A stretch of 34,531 nucleotides of DNA from an uncultured Eubacteriales bacterium (GCA_949287075.1 CASEEU010000004.1:1-34531); one strand, 5' to 3'. Positions 1 through 9,106 are shown, counted from the stretch's first letter. Notes: generated by a model not told the origin, from the sequence alone. Program-made: numbers and translations.

Positions 1-252
1 AAAACTATGTTGATAGTTACAATCCCTAGTAAAATTACTGTTTATAATTTAGTGGAAAACTTTAAAAATAATCCACATCTGTTTGTTACAATTGTGTAAA
101 ATTTAGTTATAAACAAATTCTTAACAGCTTATTAACATGAAACTGTGGATATTCTTTTAAGCTATTCCGTAAGAATAGAAAGATTATCATTTTAAGAACA
201 AACTTTCTATCAAACACAAATTTCAAAAATGTATTTTCAATGTACAAGTTTC
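1..252. other. oriC: left half of oriC (dnaA downstream spacer) with DnaA-box-like sites
   Basis: This gene-free AT-rich stretch lies just downstream of dnaA, where most Firmicutes have the dnaA-dnaN spacer that contains the unwinding element. DnaA-box-like 9-mers are TAATCCACA at 69-77, TGTGTAAAA at 93-101 and TGTGGATAT at 144-152; each is a near match to TTATCCACA or its complement. A small hairpin, CTATTC / GAATAG, sits at 162-178. dnaN itself is not in the window. The origin role is inferred from the boxes and the position. Confidence 0.6.
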
Positions 253-1602
253 TTATTGTTTTCCATTTATAATTATATTTTTCACACTATCCACAATTAG
301 CTTTGTATTATTTTTTTCTTTTACTTCTTTCTCTATTTTTTTACAAGCATGCATAACTGTAGAATGATCCCTACCTCCAAAGTCTACTCCTATCTGAGGA
401 AAAGACATATTGGCAATTTCTCTACAAAGATACATAGCAATTTGTCTTGGAAAAGCAATGTCGTTTGAACGCTTATTTCCAGATAAATCGTCTTTATTAA
501 TACTAAAATATTTTGCAACAGTTTCTTTTATAAAATCGCAAGAAATTACTTTTTCACTTTCATATTTGAATTCGTTGATAATATTTTCTGCAAGTTCTAT
601 GGTTATTGGACTATGAATTAAAGAAGCTCTTGCAACAATTTTATTAAAGACACCTTCTAATTCCCTAATATTTGAATCTATTTTATTTGCTATATCAGAT
701 AAAATAAAATCATCAATTAGAATATTTTCATCTTGTGCTTTTTTTCTTAAGATAGCTAAACGAGTTTCGTAATCTGGACAAGAAATATCTGCTAATAATC
801 CCCATTCAAATCTAGATTTTAATCTATCTTCTAGAAATTGAATATCTCTTGGTGGTTTATCACTAGAAATGATGATTTGTTTTCCATCTTCATACAAAGA
901 ATTGAAGGTATGGAAAAATTCTTCCTGAACTCTCTCTTTTCCTGCAATAAATTGAATATCATCTATTAAAAGAACATCGATACTTCTGTATTTATTACGA
1001 AAAACTTCATTTTTGTTATCTTTTATTGCATTAATTAATTGATTAGTGAATTTTTCTGAAGTCACATATAAGACATTTTTGTTTGTATTGTTTTCTAAAA
1101 TTCGATTTCCAATTGCATGCATTAAGTGAGTTTTTCCTAGACCAACGCCTCCATATAGAAAAAGCGGATTATAAGCTTTTCCAGGCTCATTACCAACTGC
1201 TAGAGCGGCAGCGTGTGCAAAGCGATTACTATTTCCAACAACAAAAGTTTCAAATGTGTATTTTGGATTTAAAGTTGATTTATTTGTCTCTACTTCTGCT
1301 GAATTTATATTAGAATTATCCTTAATGACAACTTCATCATTTTGTTCCTCTTTGGATAGATCAATAACAGAAAAAGTCCAATCTTTATTTGTGATGTAAC
1401 GTAAAGTATTGAAAATTAAGCTTCTATATTTGTTTTCTATAAAATCTTTTTGAAATTCTGAGATTGTTGTAAAAACAATATGATCATTATCAATACTTCT
1501 GATGTCTAAAGGCAAAATCCAAGTATCATAAGATATTTTTGTTACTTCTGGTTTTAGTAGTTCTTTTATTTTTGAAACTAATTCGTCTTTATCGATTGCC
1601 AT
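253..1602 (-). CDS. dnaA: chromosomal replication initiator protein DnaA
   Basis: DnaA is the ATP-dependent initiator that binds DnaA boxes and melts oriC. The 449-residue protein has the usual length and domain order: an N-terminal oligomerisation domain (about 1-80), a variable linker, an AAA+ domain with Walker A GGVGLGKTH and Walker B LLIDDIQF plus the sensor stretch DRLKSRFEWGL, and a C-terminal DNA-binding domain with the DnaA signature around GGRDHSTVMHACKKIE. The ATG at 1602 is preceded by an AGAAGGG ribosome site. The gene runs leftward, divergent from rpmH, with DnaA boxes just upstream that could also serve autoregulation. It is intact. Confidence 0.98.
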   Translation of the reverse strand: MAIDKDELVSKIKELLKPEVTKISYDTWILPLDIRSIDNDHIVFTTISEFQKDFIENKYRSLIFNTLRYITNKDWTFSVIDLSKEEQNDEVVIKDNSNINSAEVETNKSTLNPKYTFETFVVGNSNRFAHAAALAVGNEPGKAYNPLFLYGGVGLGKTHLMHAIGNRILENNTNKNVLYVTSEKFTNQLINAIKDNKNEVFRNKYRSIDVLLIDDIQFIAGKERVQEEFFHTFNSLYEDGKQIIISSDKPPRDIQFLEDRLKSRFEWGLLADISCPDYETRLAILRKKAQDENILIDDFILSDIANKIDSNIRELEGVFNKIVARASLIHSPITIELAENIINEFKYESEKVISCDFIKETVAKYFSINKDDLSGNKRSNDIAFPRQIAMYLCREIANMSFPQIGVDFGGRDHSTVMHACKKIEKEVKEKNNTKLIVDSVKNIIINGKQ

Positions 1603-1920
1603 TTCATCATCCCTTCTTTTTAAAAGTTATCCACAAAGTTATCCACAAATGTTGATAATATTGTAATATTTCTGTAAAGAAAGCAATTTCTTTTGCGAAC
1701 AAAAATTCAAGTATTTTCAACAAAAAATGAATATTTTTTATGCTTTTCATATCATAACAAAATTATATAAAATAAGTCAATACAATTGTGGAAAAAATTT
1801 TTTTACTGTGGAAAACAGAAGAAAAAACTGTGGAAAACTAAAGGTTTTTTACAAAAATATTACAAAAAAAGATAACTTTTTTACTCAAATATGTAAAATG
1901 ATAAAAAAATGGAAATACTC
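1603..1920. other. oriC: right half of oriC (dnaA-rpmH intergenic) with DnaA-box cluster
   Basis: Two perfect DnaA boxes, TTATCCACA, lie at 1627-1635 and 1639-1647, right behind the dnaA start. Three relaxed boxes in the opposite orientation, TGTGGAAAA, occur at 1787-1795, 1807-1815 and 1829-1837, spaced 20 and 22 bases apart, roughly two helical turns. The region is extremely AT-rich. A 65-codon open frame across it has no recognisable content and is not called. With the boxes left of dnaA this makes a bipartite origin, as known in Bacillus subtilis. The dnaA promoter must lie here, but I could not place it convincingly. Confidence 0.85.
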
Positions 1921-1950
1921 TTGACAATTGGACTTGTTTTAATGTATAAT
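1921..1950 (+). promoter_or_regulatory. sigma-A-type promoter of rpmH operon
   Basis: A perfect -35 TTGACA (1921-1926) and a perfect -10 TATAAT (1945-1950) are separated by 18 bases. Transcription would start near 1957, about 70 bases before the rpmH ATG. This is among the strongest promoter matches in the window and fits a ribosomal protein operon. Confidence 0.9.
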
Positions 1951-2028
1951 CGATATGCTTATTTAGAATTTAGCAAATAATTTCCAATTATGGAATTTAT
2001 ATATATAAACAATAGGAGGTGCGAATAA

Positions 2029-2163
2029 ATGAAAAGAACATATCAACCAAAAAATAGACAAGAAAAGAAAGAACACGGATTTATGAAAAGAATGAAAACT
2101 AGATCTGGACAAAATATATTAAAAGCAAGAAGAGCAAAAGGTAGAAAAAAATTGAGTGCTTAA
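2029..2163 (+). CDS. rpmH: 50S ribosomal protein L34
   Basis: The gene encodes a 44-residue, Arg/Lys-rich protein starting [14 protein letters not shown] and ending [11 protein letters not shown], which is the standard L34 pattern (start MKRTYQP, internal [12 protein letters not shown], end ARRxKGRKxLSA). The ATG at 2029 follows an AGGAGGT ribosome site at 2014-2020. L34 is a structural protein of the large ribosomal subunit. It is the first gene of the origin-proximal rpmH-rnpA-yidD-yidC-jag run and is directly behind a consensus promoter. Confidence 0.97.
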   Translation: MKRTYQPKNRQEKKEHGFMKRMKTRSGQNILKARRAKGRKKLSA

Positions 2164-2192
2164 TTTAATATATTAAATTTATAATTTATTGA

Positions 2193-2217
2193 AAAAGGCC
2201 GCAAAAGCGAGCCTTTT
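2193..2217. terminator. hairpin between rpmH and rnpA
   Basis: The arms AAAAGGC (2193-2199) and GCCTTTT (2211-2217) pair, and the loop adds an inner CGC/GCG stem with a bulged A. On the plus strand no clear U-tract follows, so it more likely attenuates read-through or marks an RNA processing point. On the minus strand the hairpin ends in TTTTT. It would reduce rnpA expression relative to rpmH, a common arrangement. Confidence 0.5.
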
Positions 2218-2278
2218 AAAAATAAATTAGATTGTCTTTTTATAGTATCTTTGCTTTTCTTTAGGGAAAGGACTAAAA

Positions 2279-2626
2279 ATGAAGAAAACGAAAATGTTAA
2301 AAAAAAATTATGAATTTAAGAATGTTTTAAACAGAGGAAAATATTATTCTGGAAAATATATCGCAGTTTTCATAAGAAAAAACAGTAAAAGTATTAATTT
2401 TTTAGGAATCGCCATCAGTTCTAAATTAGGAAAAGCAGTTAAAAGAAACTATGTAAAAAGAATTATAAGAGAAAATTATAAAATAATAGAAGAACACATA
2501 AAAACAGGATATGATATTGTTTTTATTTGGAAGAAACAGCAACAATTAGGACAAGCTAGTTATACGCATGTGGAAAAAGATATAAAAAAAATATTTAATG
2601 ATGCTGATTTGTTTTTAGAGGAATAA
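2279..2626 (+). CDS. rnpA: ribonuclease P protein component
   Basis: This is the basic 115-residue protein subunit of RNase P, which helps the catalytic RNA mature tRNA 5' ends. The sequence shows the typical start (MLKKNYEFKNVLNRGKYYSGKY) and the signature KLGKAVKRNYVKRIIRE with the conserved basic helix. The ATG at 2279 is preceded by AGGGAAAGGA. It sits between rpmH and yidD as in nearly all Firmicutes, with only one base between its stop and the yidD start, so the two are translationally linked. Confidence 0.97.
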   Translation: MKKTKMLKKNYEFKNVLNRGKYYSGKYIAVFIRKNSKSINFLGIAISSKLGKAVKRNYVKRIIRENYKIIEEHIKTGYDIVFIWKKQQQLGQASYTHVEKDIKKIFNDADLFLEE

Positions 2627-2627
2627 T

Positions 2628-2846
2628 ATGAGAAAAATATTTATTTTTTTAATTAATTTTTATCAAAAACATATTTCCAGTTGGTTGGAACAAAAAAATA
2701 TCAGATGCAAATATTATCCTACGTGTTCGGAATATTCAAAACAAGCAATAGAGAAGTATGGCACAATAAAAGGTGGCTTTCTATCAGTAAAAAGGATTCT
2801 AAAATGTAATCCTTTCTCAAAAGGTGGATATGATCCATTAAAGTAA
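2628..2846 (+). CDS. yidD: membrane protein insertion efficiency factor YidD
   Basis: This 72-residue protein is of the YidD (DUF37/haemolytic) family, which assists YidC-dependent membrane insertion. The family pattern is complete: an N-terminal amphipathic segment (IFIFLINFYQKHIS), the Cys-rich core CKYYPTCSEYSKQAIEKYG, and the C-terminal RILKCNPFSKGGYDP. It follows rnpA by one base and precedes yidC by 17 bases, so a single transcript is expected. Confidence 0.95.
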   Translation: MRKIFIFLINFYQKHISSWLEQKNIRCKYYPTCSEYSKQAIEKYGTIKGGFLSVKRILKCNPFSKGGYDPLK

Positions 2847-2863
2847 AACTAGGAGGAAGCAGA

Positions 2864-3763
2864 ATGTTTCAATTTTTTGCAAATATTTTTGGCTATTTAT
2901 TAGCTTTTATATATGGATTTATAAATAATTATGGATTAGCCATTATTGTTTTTACCATTTTTATAAAGATTTTATTTATTCCATTTTCGGTTAAACAACA
3001 AAAAACAATGAAGAAGACGGCTAAAATTCAGGAACAAATGAAAGTTATTCAATTTAAATATAAAAATAATCCTGAAAAAATGAACCAAGAAATGATGGAA
3101 TTATATAAAAATGAAAAGATGAGTCCATTTAGTGGTTGCTTTACAGCTATTATACAAATTATTCTTTTATTCTCAATTTTCTATTTAGTAAGATCACCAT
3201 TAACATATATGCAAAATATACCAGAAGAGAATATGAATAATTATATTACACAATTACAGGAAAGTGGCAAAGCCGTAAGCACAGCTTATCCAGAAATTGA
3301 TATTATTAGAGAATACGAGTTCTTAAAAGAAAAAAATCCAGAGGATGAATATATTGATAGAGCAAATTTAGAAATGAATTTCTTAGGATTAGACTTAAGT
3401 AAAGTACCACAACAAAATCTAACTGATTTTACAGTATATATTATCCCAGTATTGTATATTATTTCTTCTTTTATATCAATAAAATTGTCAACATCAATGC
3501 AACAAAAGAATCAAGAAAAAGCAAAAGAAAGTGTTCCAATAGATGGAACAACAGGAAAAGAATTAGTTCCAGAAGAAGAAAAAAATGAAATGGATGCTAT
3601 AATGCAAACAAATAAAATGATGTCATGGTTTATGCCATTAATGTCTGTATCTGTTGCAATGATTGCACCATTAGGATTAGCTTTATATTGGTTAACAAAT
3701 AATATTTTGATGATTATGGAAAGATTGATTTTAAATAAAGTAATAAAAACTGAGGAGGAATAG
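2864..3763 (+). CDS. yidC: YidC/Oxa1 family membrane protein insertase
   Basis: The insertase integrates proteins into the cytoplasmic membrane, alone or with SecYEG. The 299-residue protein has a hydrophobic N-terminal helix, a second helix (about 22-45), a basic coiled hairpin (MKKTAKIQEQMKVIQFKYK), then the remaining helices, matching the YidC core. There is no lipobox or large periplasmic domain. A charged insert of about 40 residues (around 215-250, rich in Glu and Lys) lies between two late membrane segments and is longer than in short Gram-positive YidCs. The ATG at 2864 follows AGGAGG. Confidence 0.95.
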   Translation: MFQFFANIFGYLLAFIYGFINNYGLAIIVFTIFIKILFIPFSVKQQKTMKKTAKIQEQMKVIQFKYKNNPEKMNQEMMELYKNEKMSPFSGCFTAIIQIILLFSIFYLVRSPLTYMQNIPEENMNNYITQLQESGKAVSTAYPEIDIIREYEFLKEKNPEDEYIDRANLEMNFLGLDLSKVPQQNLTDFTVYIIPVLYIISSFISIKLSTSMQQKNQEKAKESVPIDGTTGKELVPEEEKNEMDAIMQTNKMMSWFMPLMSVSVAMIAPLGLALYWLTNNILMIMERLILNKVIKTEEE

Positions 3764-3767
3764 CAAG

Positions 3768-4466
3768 ATGGATAAAACAATTATTTCAGAAGGAAGAACA
3801 ACAAATGAAGCAATAGAAAATGGACTAAAACAATTAAGAGTTTCAAAAGATAAAGTAGAAATAAAAGTATTGGAAAATGAAGAAAAGAGAAGTTTTTTTA
3901 GTATTCTAGCACCTAGAGTTGTGAAAGTTGAAATGACATTAAGAGAAGAAAAGACAGAAAAAAAAGAAATAAAACCTAAAAAAATAATCGAATTATCTGA
4001 AGAAGAACAAGAAAAAGCAGAAGTAAATGTAAAAGCGTTTATGGAGGAAATAAAAAAAGAATTACCTGAAAATACAACATATGTAATTCATAAAGATAAA
4101 ACAGGTTTAAATGTTGAAATATCAAATGAAAACTTAGGTTTTTTAATTGGATATAGGGGAGAGACATTATATGCTTTCCAAAGTATCTTATCAGCAATTG
4201 CAGGAAAAGAAATAGATAAAAAAGTAAGAGTTATTTTAGACATTGAAGGATATAAAGCAAAAAGAGAAAAAACACTGGAAGAACTTGCAGAAAAGGTAGC
4301 AAAGACAGTAATAAAAACAAGAAAACCTGTAAAATTAGAACCTATGCAAGCATATGAAAGAAAAATTATTCATAGTAAATTACAACAAAATGATAAAGTA
4401 CAAACAGAAAGTATAGGGGAAGAACCAAATAGAAGAATTGTTATTTCTTTAAAGAAAACAAAATAA
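3768..4466 (+). CDS. jag: Jag/KhpB RNA-binding protein
   Basis: The 232-residue protein has the three Jag parts: an N-terminal Jag_N domain (about 1-55, with the VEIKVLENEEKRSFFSIL stretch), a charged linker, a KH-type domain holding GFLIGYRGETLYAFQ, and an R3H-like C-terminus (around MQAYERKIIHSKLQ). Jag/KhpB binds RNA with KhpA and affects cell elongation and division in Firmicutes. It follows yidC by 4 bases and is the last gene before a strong terminator. Confidence 0.95.
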   Translation: MDKTIISEGRTTNEAIENGLKQLRVSKDKVEIKVLENEEKRSFFSILAPRVVKVEMTLREEKTEKKEIKPKKIIELSEEEQEKAEVNVKAFMEEIKKELPENTTYVIHKDKTGLNVEISNENLGFLIGYRGETLYAFQSILSAIAGKEIDKKVRVILDIEGYKAKREKTLEELAEKVAKTVIKTRKPVKLEPMQAYERKIIHSKLQQNDKVQTESIGEEPNRRIVISLKKTK

Positions 4467-4476
4467 AATAAAAATT

Positions 4477-4536
4477 TGAGGTCAAAGGTCAAATTTTATA
4501 CGGATTGTGTATAAATTGCCTATGACCTCATTTTTT
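4477..4536 (+). terminator. rho-independent terminator after jag
   Basis: The outer arms TGAGGTCA (4477-4484) and TGACCTCA (4523-4530) pair perfectly. Much of the interior also pairs (AGG with CCT, TTTATAC with GTATAAA), and TTTTTT follows at 4531-4536. It closes the rpmH-jag transcript. Confidence 0.9.
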
Positions 4537-4597
4537 GCTTTTTATAAAGATAAAAATACATAAATTTTTAATAAGTATTTTAAAAATTGACATAATG

Positions 4598-4606
4598 TGA
4601 TATAAT
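4598..4606 (+). promoter_or_regulatory. extended -10 promoter of mnmE
   Basis: TGATATAAT gives an extended -10 element (TGn followed by a perfect TATAAT at 4601-4606). The nearby TTGACA at 4587-4592 is too close to serve as its -35. The start would be near 4613, about 25 bases before the mnmE ATG, which fits the terminator placed just upstream. Confidence 0.7.
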
Positions 4607-4637
4607 CATTATTGACAAAAAAAGAGAGGTGAATTTC

Positions 4638-6009
4638 ATGAGTACAATTGCTTCTATATCTACGGCTCCTCGGGATTGGAGGAATCGGAATTATTAGAAT
4701 GAGTGGAAAAAATTGCTTTGAAATATTAGAAAAAATATTCAAACCAAAGAAACAAGAAACAATCGAAAATATAAAAGGCTATACCATGAAATATGGACAT
4801 ATCATAGAAAATGAAAAGATAATTGATGAGGTATTGGTTTCTTATTTTAAAGAACCAATGAGCTACACAACTGAGAATATGTGCGAAATTAATTCACATG
4901 GCGGTAACATCGTTATGAAAAAAATATTAGAACTATGTTTAAAAAATGGAGCACAACTAGCAGAGCCAGGAGAATTTACTAAAAGAGCTTTTTTAAATGG
5001 TAGAATTGATCTAACACAAGCAGAATCTGTTATTGATGTCATAAATGCTAAAAGTGAAAAGGAAGTACAAGCAGGTATCAAGCAATTAGAAGGTGGCTTA
5101 TCAAAAGAAATTTCTACTATAAAACAAGAAATTTTAGATGTTATGGTAAATATAGAAGTAGCTATTGATTATCCAGAATATGATGTGGAAGAAGTTACTA
5201 ATAATGAAATTATGAATATGTTAAACAGTGTAGAGATTAAGCTAAATAAACTAGAAAGAAGTTTTGATAATGGAAAAATATTAAAAGAAGGAATAAAAAC
5301 AGCGATTATAGGAAAACCAAATGCAGGAAAATCTTCTCTTTTAAATAGAATTTTAAAAGAAGATAGAGCAATTGTAACCGAATTTGAAGGGACAACAAGA
5401 GATACCATAGAAGAGTTTGTAAATATTAATGGAATTCCTTTAAAATTAATTGATACAGCAGGTATTAGAAATGCAAAAGATGAGGTAGAGAAGATAGGAA
5501 TTCATAAATCAAAAGAAATTGCTAAAAATGCAGACTTAATTATTGCTATATTTGATGCTTCTAAACCATTATCAAAAGAAGATAAAGAAATTTTAGAAAT
5601 TATAAAAGGGAAAAAGGTCATTATATTATTAAATAAAATAGATTTAAAACAAGAACTATATAAAGCAGATAAAGATTTTAAGGAAGTAACAGATAGTATT
5701 ATAGAAATATCTGCACTAAATAATATTGGAATTGATGATGTATATGCAGAAATTACAAAATTATTTGAAATAAATGAAATCAATATAGATAATGATTTGG
5801 TTATTACAAATATTAGACATAAAGATTTAATTCATCAAGCTATAGAAAGTATAAAAAAGACAAAAGAGACAATGAAAGAAAAAATGCCAATTGATATTGT
5901 AGCTGTTTATATAAAACAGATTTTAGAAGATTTAGGAAATATTACAGGAGAATTTGTAACAGAAGATATTATTAATGAAATTTTTTCAAAGTTCTGTTTA
6001 GGAAAATAA
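4638..6009 (+). CDS. mnmE: tRNA modification GTPase MnmE, requires +1 frameshift at codon 12 (CGG)
   Basis: MnmE with MnmG installs the cmnm5/mnm5 group on wobble uridine 34 of several tRNAs. Visible are the N-terminal folate-binding domain, the G domain (GKPNAGKSS near residue 225, GTTRDT, DTAG, NKID) and the C-terminal FCLGK with the family cysteine. The start is ATG 4638, behind GAGAGGTGA. The first 11 codons read MSTIASISTAP, as in the family, but the next zero-frame codon is CGG (4671-4673) and a TAG follows at 4695. Skipping C4671 gives GGG ATT GGA and PGIGGIGIIRMSG, the conserved MnmE start, for 456 residues in all. Starting at TTG 4648 instead would lose the conserved N-terminus and has no ribosome site. 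The extra base is either real recoding or an error; two other genes here show the same pattern. Confidence 0.93.
4668..4674 (+). other. +1 frameshift site CCT-CGG-G in mnmE
   Basis: The zero-frame codons are CCT CGG; moving one base forward at C4671 gives CCT (C) GGG. The resulting glycine falls on the conserved Gly of the PGxGG motif at the start of MnmE. In the unshifted frame translation stops at 4695-4697, after 19 codons. Confidence 0.8.
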
Positions 6010-6486
6010 AGTTATCAACAACGAACGAGAATCAAAAATGAGCGAAAAATAATCATAAAAAGTATAATTTTATATAAAAATATAAAAAGAAGCTTAAAAC
6101 AAATTTTAAGAGCAAATAGAAATGGAGAATAAAAATACAACTAAAAGAAAAACATAGATAAAGATAAAATATTTAAAAGAAAGAAAAACAATGACAAGAT
6201 ATAAAAGAATCTAAAAAAAGTAAAAAAAGAACAAAAAAGTTTAAAAAATTTACTTATCAATCAATGTAAACAAGGGGCGAACAAAAATTGAGCAACAATA
6301 GGAAAATAGCGAACTTTCAAACATTGATACATAAAAAATACACATTATGTATACATTGTTCGCAAAACAAATGATTGATAAAAAGGCAATTTATAAAAAA
6401 TGAGTTTACTAAAAAGTAAAATCAAAAATAGAAAAAGAACAAAACAAAACTTTCTGTTTCACAGGGAATAAAAAAGGAGAGAAAAA
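6010..6486 (+). other. long A-rich intergenic leader upstream of mnmG with nested inverted repeats
   Basis: No gene is visible in these 477 bases. The plus strand is strikingly rich in A. The sequence TTATCAATCA (6255-6264) is inverted at 6372-6381 (TGATTGATAA). Inside it GCGAAC (6278-6283 and 6309-6314) is inverted as GTTCGC (6358-6363), and ATACATA / TATGTAT form a further small stem (6327-6333 / 6346-6352). The 13-mer GCGAACAAAAATT at 6278-6290 also occurs in the oriC region at 1695-1707. No terminator follows mnmE, so the stretch may be transcribed as a spacer or leader. A half parS-like TGTTTCAC is at 6455-6462. The function is unknown. Confidence 0.5.
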
Positions 6487-8364
6487 ATGGAATATAATGC
6501 AGGAGAATATGATGTAGCGGTTGTCGGTGCAGGACATGCTGGATGTGAAGCAGCACTTGCAGCAGCAAGACTGGGAATGAAAACCTTGATTTTTTCAATT
6601 AGTTTAGAAGCAATTGCCAATATGCCATGTAATCCACATATTGGAGGAAGCTCCAAGGGACATCTAGTAAGAGAGATTGATGCACTAGGTGGAGAAATGG
6701 GAAAAAACATCGACAAAACAATGATACAAATAAAAATGTTAAATACTTCAAAAGGACCAGCAGTACATTCTTTAAGAGCACAAGCTGATAGAAAAAAATA
6801 TCAAGCAGAAATGAAACATACTTTGGAAAAACAAGAAAATCTAGAAGTAAAACAAGGGGAGATAGTAGATATCGTTCTAGAAAATGGAAAAGTAAAAGCT
6901 ATCAAAACAGATGTCGGGGCTGTATATCATGTCAAAACAGTAATTCTGGCAACAGGTACATACTTAAAAGGAAAGATTTTTATTGGAGAATTTTCAAAAG
7001 AAAGCGGACCTGATGGTGTAGCAGCAGCTAATAAATTATCAGATGTCTTAAAAAACTTAGGAATTCCTTTAGTAAGATTTAAAACAGGAACGCCAGCTAG
7101 AATTAATAGAAGAAGCATAGATTTTAGTAAAATGGAGATTCAAAAAGGAGATCAAGGAATAGAAGCATTTTCTTTTGAAGATGAACCAAAAGAATTTGAA
7201 CAAGTGGACTGTTATTTAACGTATACAAATGAAAAAACGCATGAAATTATAAAGAATAATTTACATAGATCACCATTATATGCAGGAAAAATAGAAGGAA
7301 CGGGACCTAGATATTGCCCTTCAATAGAAGACAAAGTTGTTAGATTTAGCGACAAACCAAGACATCAAGCTTTTGTAGAGCCAGTAGGATTAGACACAGA
7401 AGAAATGTATATTCAGGGAATGAGCTCTTCACTTCCAGAAGATGTACAAATTGCTCTTTATAGAACAATACCAGGATTAGAACATGCGGAATTTACAAGA
7501 CCTGCTTATGCTATAGAATATGATTGCATTGATCCATCTAATTTAAAATTATCTTTAGAATATAAAGGGATTGATGGACTATTTATGGCAGGACAAATTA
7601 ATGGAACATCAGGATATGAAGAAGCAGCAGCACAAGGATTGGTTGCAGGAATCAATGCTGTACAAAAAATAAAAGGAAAAGAGCCATTAATATTAGATAG
7701 ATCTCAAGCGTATATTGGTGTTCTAATTGATGATATAGCGACAAAAGGAACCAATGAACCATATAGAATGATGACATCCAGAGCAGAATATAGGTTACTT
7801 TTAAGACAAGATAATGCAGATTTGAGATTAACTTCAATTGGGCATGAAATAGGCTTAATATCAGATGAAAGATATGAAAGATTTTTAAAGAAAAAAGAAA
7901 ATATAGAAAAAGAGAAAGAAAGATTACGCCATTTAGTGGTAAAGCCAACAGAAAAAGTAAATAAATTTTTAGCAGAGCAAGGAACCTCAGAATTAACCAA
8001 TGGAACGAAAATGGCAGAATTATTAAAAAGACCAGAGTTAAATTATCAAAGTTTAAGCGAAATAGACGAAGATAGACCAAAACTATCAAAACAAGAGCAA
8101 GAAGAAGTAGAAATTCAAATAAAATATGAAGGATATATTAAATTACAAGAAGAACAAGTGAAAAAATTTAAAAAATTAGAAGAAAAAATATTACCAGATG
8201 ATGTAGATTATGAAAAAATCAAAGGAATTAGTTTAGAAGGAAGGCAAAAGCTAAACAAGTTTAAACCACACTCAATAGGACAAGCATCAAGAATATCAGG
8301 TGTTTCACCTGCTGATGTATCTGTTCTTCTGATATATTTACAACAATTAAAAGAAAGGAAATAA
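6487..8364 (+). CDS. mnmG: tRNA uridine-5-carboxymethylaminomethyl modification enzyme MnmG (GidA)
   Basis: This is the FAD-dependent partner of MnmE in wobble uridine modification. At 625 residues it has the usual length. The dinucleotide-binding motif [19 protein letters not shown] lies at about 11-30, followed by [20 protein letters not shown] with a conserved cysteine, then [15 protein letters not shown] and the C-terminal helical domain that contacts MnmE. The ATG at 6487 follows AAAGGAGAG. It is separated from mnmE by an unusually long gap but leads straight into rsmG (3 bases). No frame disturbance or in-frame CGG is present. Confidence 0.98.
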   Translation: MEYNAGEYDVAVVGAGHAGCEAALAAARLGMKTLIFSISLEAIANMPCNPHIGGSSKGHLVREIDALGGEMGKNIDKTMIQIKMLNTSKGPAVHSLRAQADRKKYQAEMKHTLEKQENLEVKQGEIVDIVLENGKVKAIKTDVGAVYHVKTVILATGTYLKGKIFIGEFSKESGPDGVAAANKLSDVLKNLGIPLVRFKTGTPARINRRSIDFSKMEIQKGDQGIEAFSFEDEPKEFEQVDCYLTYTNEKTHEIIKNNLHRSPLYAGKIEGTGPRYCPSIEDKVVRFSDKPRHQAFVEPVGLDTEEMYIQGMSSSLPEDVQIALYRTIPGLEHAEFTRPAYAIEYDCIDPSNLKLSLEYKGIDGLFMAGQINGTSGYEEAAAQGLVAGINAVQKIKGKEPLILDRSQAYIGVLIDDIATKGTNEPYRMMTSRAEYRLLLRQDNADLRLTSIGHEIGLISDERYERFLKKKENIEKEKERLRHLVVKPTEKVNKFLAEQGTSELTNGTKMAELLKRPELNYQSLSEIDEDRPKLSKQEQEEVEIQIKYEGYIKLQEEQVKKFKKLEEKILPDDVDYEKIKGISLEGRQKLNKFKPHSIGQASRISGVSPADVSVLLIYLQQLKERK

Positions 8365-8367
8365 AAA

Positions 8368-9090
8368 ATGAATATCCAAGAATTTTCTGATTTAATGCGA
8401 GATTACGGAAAAGAAATAAATATTGTGTTTACAGAGGAACAATTGCAAAAATTTTATCAATATATGAACTTATTAATTGAATGGAATGAAAAAATAAATT
8501 TAACAGCAATTATTGAACCTAAAGAAATTATATTGAAACATTTTATTGATTCTTTGACAATTATGAAATATATTCAACCCAATAAATCTGTTATTGATAT
8601 TGGAACTGGAGCGGGTTTTCCAGGAATACCCATAAAAATTATGCGAGAAGATTTAAATATGACATTATTGGATTCTTTAAATAAAAGGATAAACTTTTTA
8701 AATGAAGTTATCAAAGAACTAGAATTAGAAAATATAATTGCTGTACATGCCAGAATTGAAGAATATGCAAAAAATAAACAATATAGAGAAAAATATGATA
8801 TAGCCACTTCAAGAGCTGTAGCCAATTTAACTACTTTGTCAGAATATATGTTGCCAATGGTTTCTATAGAAGGAACAGCGATATGTATGAAAGGTTCAGA
8901 TGTTACTGATGAAATATTTAAAAGTAAAAACTCTATAAAAATATTGGGAGGAAAAATCAACAAAATAGAAGAATTTACACTTCCAAAAAGTGATAATAAA
9001 AGAAATTTAATTATCATAGAAAAAATAGAACAAACACCGAATAAATACCCTAGAAAGCCTGGTATGCCTTCAAAAGATCCACTTTATTAG
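8368..9090 (+). CDS. rsmG: 16S rRNA (guanine-N7)-methyltransferase RsmG (GidB)
   Basis: RsmG methylates N7 of G527 (E. coli numbering) of 16S rRNA using S-adenosylmethionine. The 240-residue protein shows WNEKINLTAI near residue 35, the SAM-binding motif VIDIGTGAGFPGIP at about 73-86, and the family stretch ATSRAVANLTTLSEY. The C-terminal YPRKPGMPSKDPL is typical of Firmicute RsmG. It lies 3 bases behind mnmG in the conserved mnmG-rsmG pair and ends at a clear terminator. Confidence 0.97.
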   Translation: MNIQEFSDLMRDYGKEINIVFTEEQLQKFYQYMNLLIEWNEKINLTAIIEPKEIILKHFIDSLTIMKYIQPNKSVIDIGTGAGFPGIPIKIMREDLNMTLLDSLNKRINFLNEVIKELELENIIAVHARIEEYAKNKQYREKYDIATSRAVANLTTLSEYMLPMVSIEGTAICMKGSDVTDEIFKSKNSIKILGGKINKIEEFTLPKSDNKRNLIIIEKIEQTPNKYPRKPGMPSKDPLY

Positions 9091-9106
9091 AAGGTAAAAA
9101 ATAAAA

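Noticed and set aside
1727..1924. 65-codon open frame in the origin region
   Set aside because: It consists of low-complexity AT-rich sequence containing the DnaA boxes, with no ribosome site and no recognisable protein pattern.
4648..4742. mnmE beginning at TTG 4648 without frameshift
   Set aside because: It has no ribosome site and gives a non-family N-terminus (LLYLRLL). ATG 4638 with GAGAGGTGA gives the conserved MSTIASISTAP, so the frameshifted reading is preferred.
6455..6470. parS centromere site
   Set aside because: Only the half TGTTTCAC is present here; the other half of the palindrome has several mismatches. A second half site at 8301 is within mnmG and equally poor.
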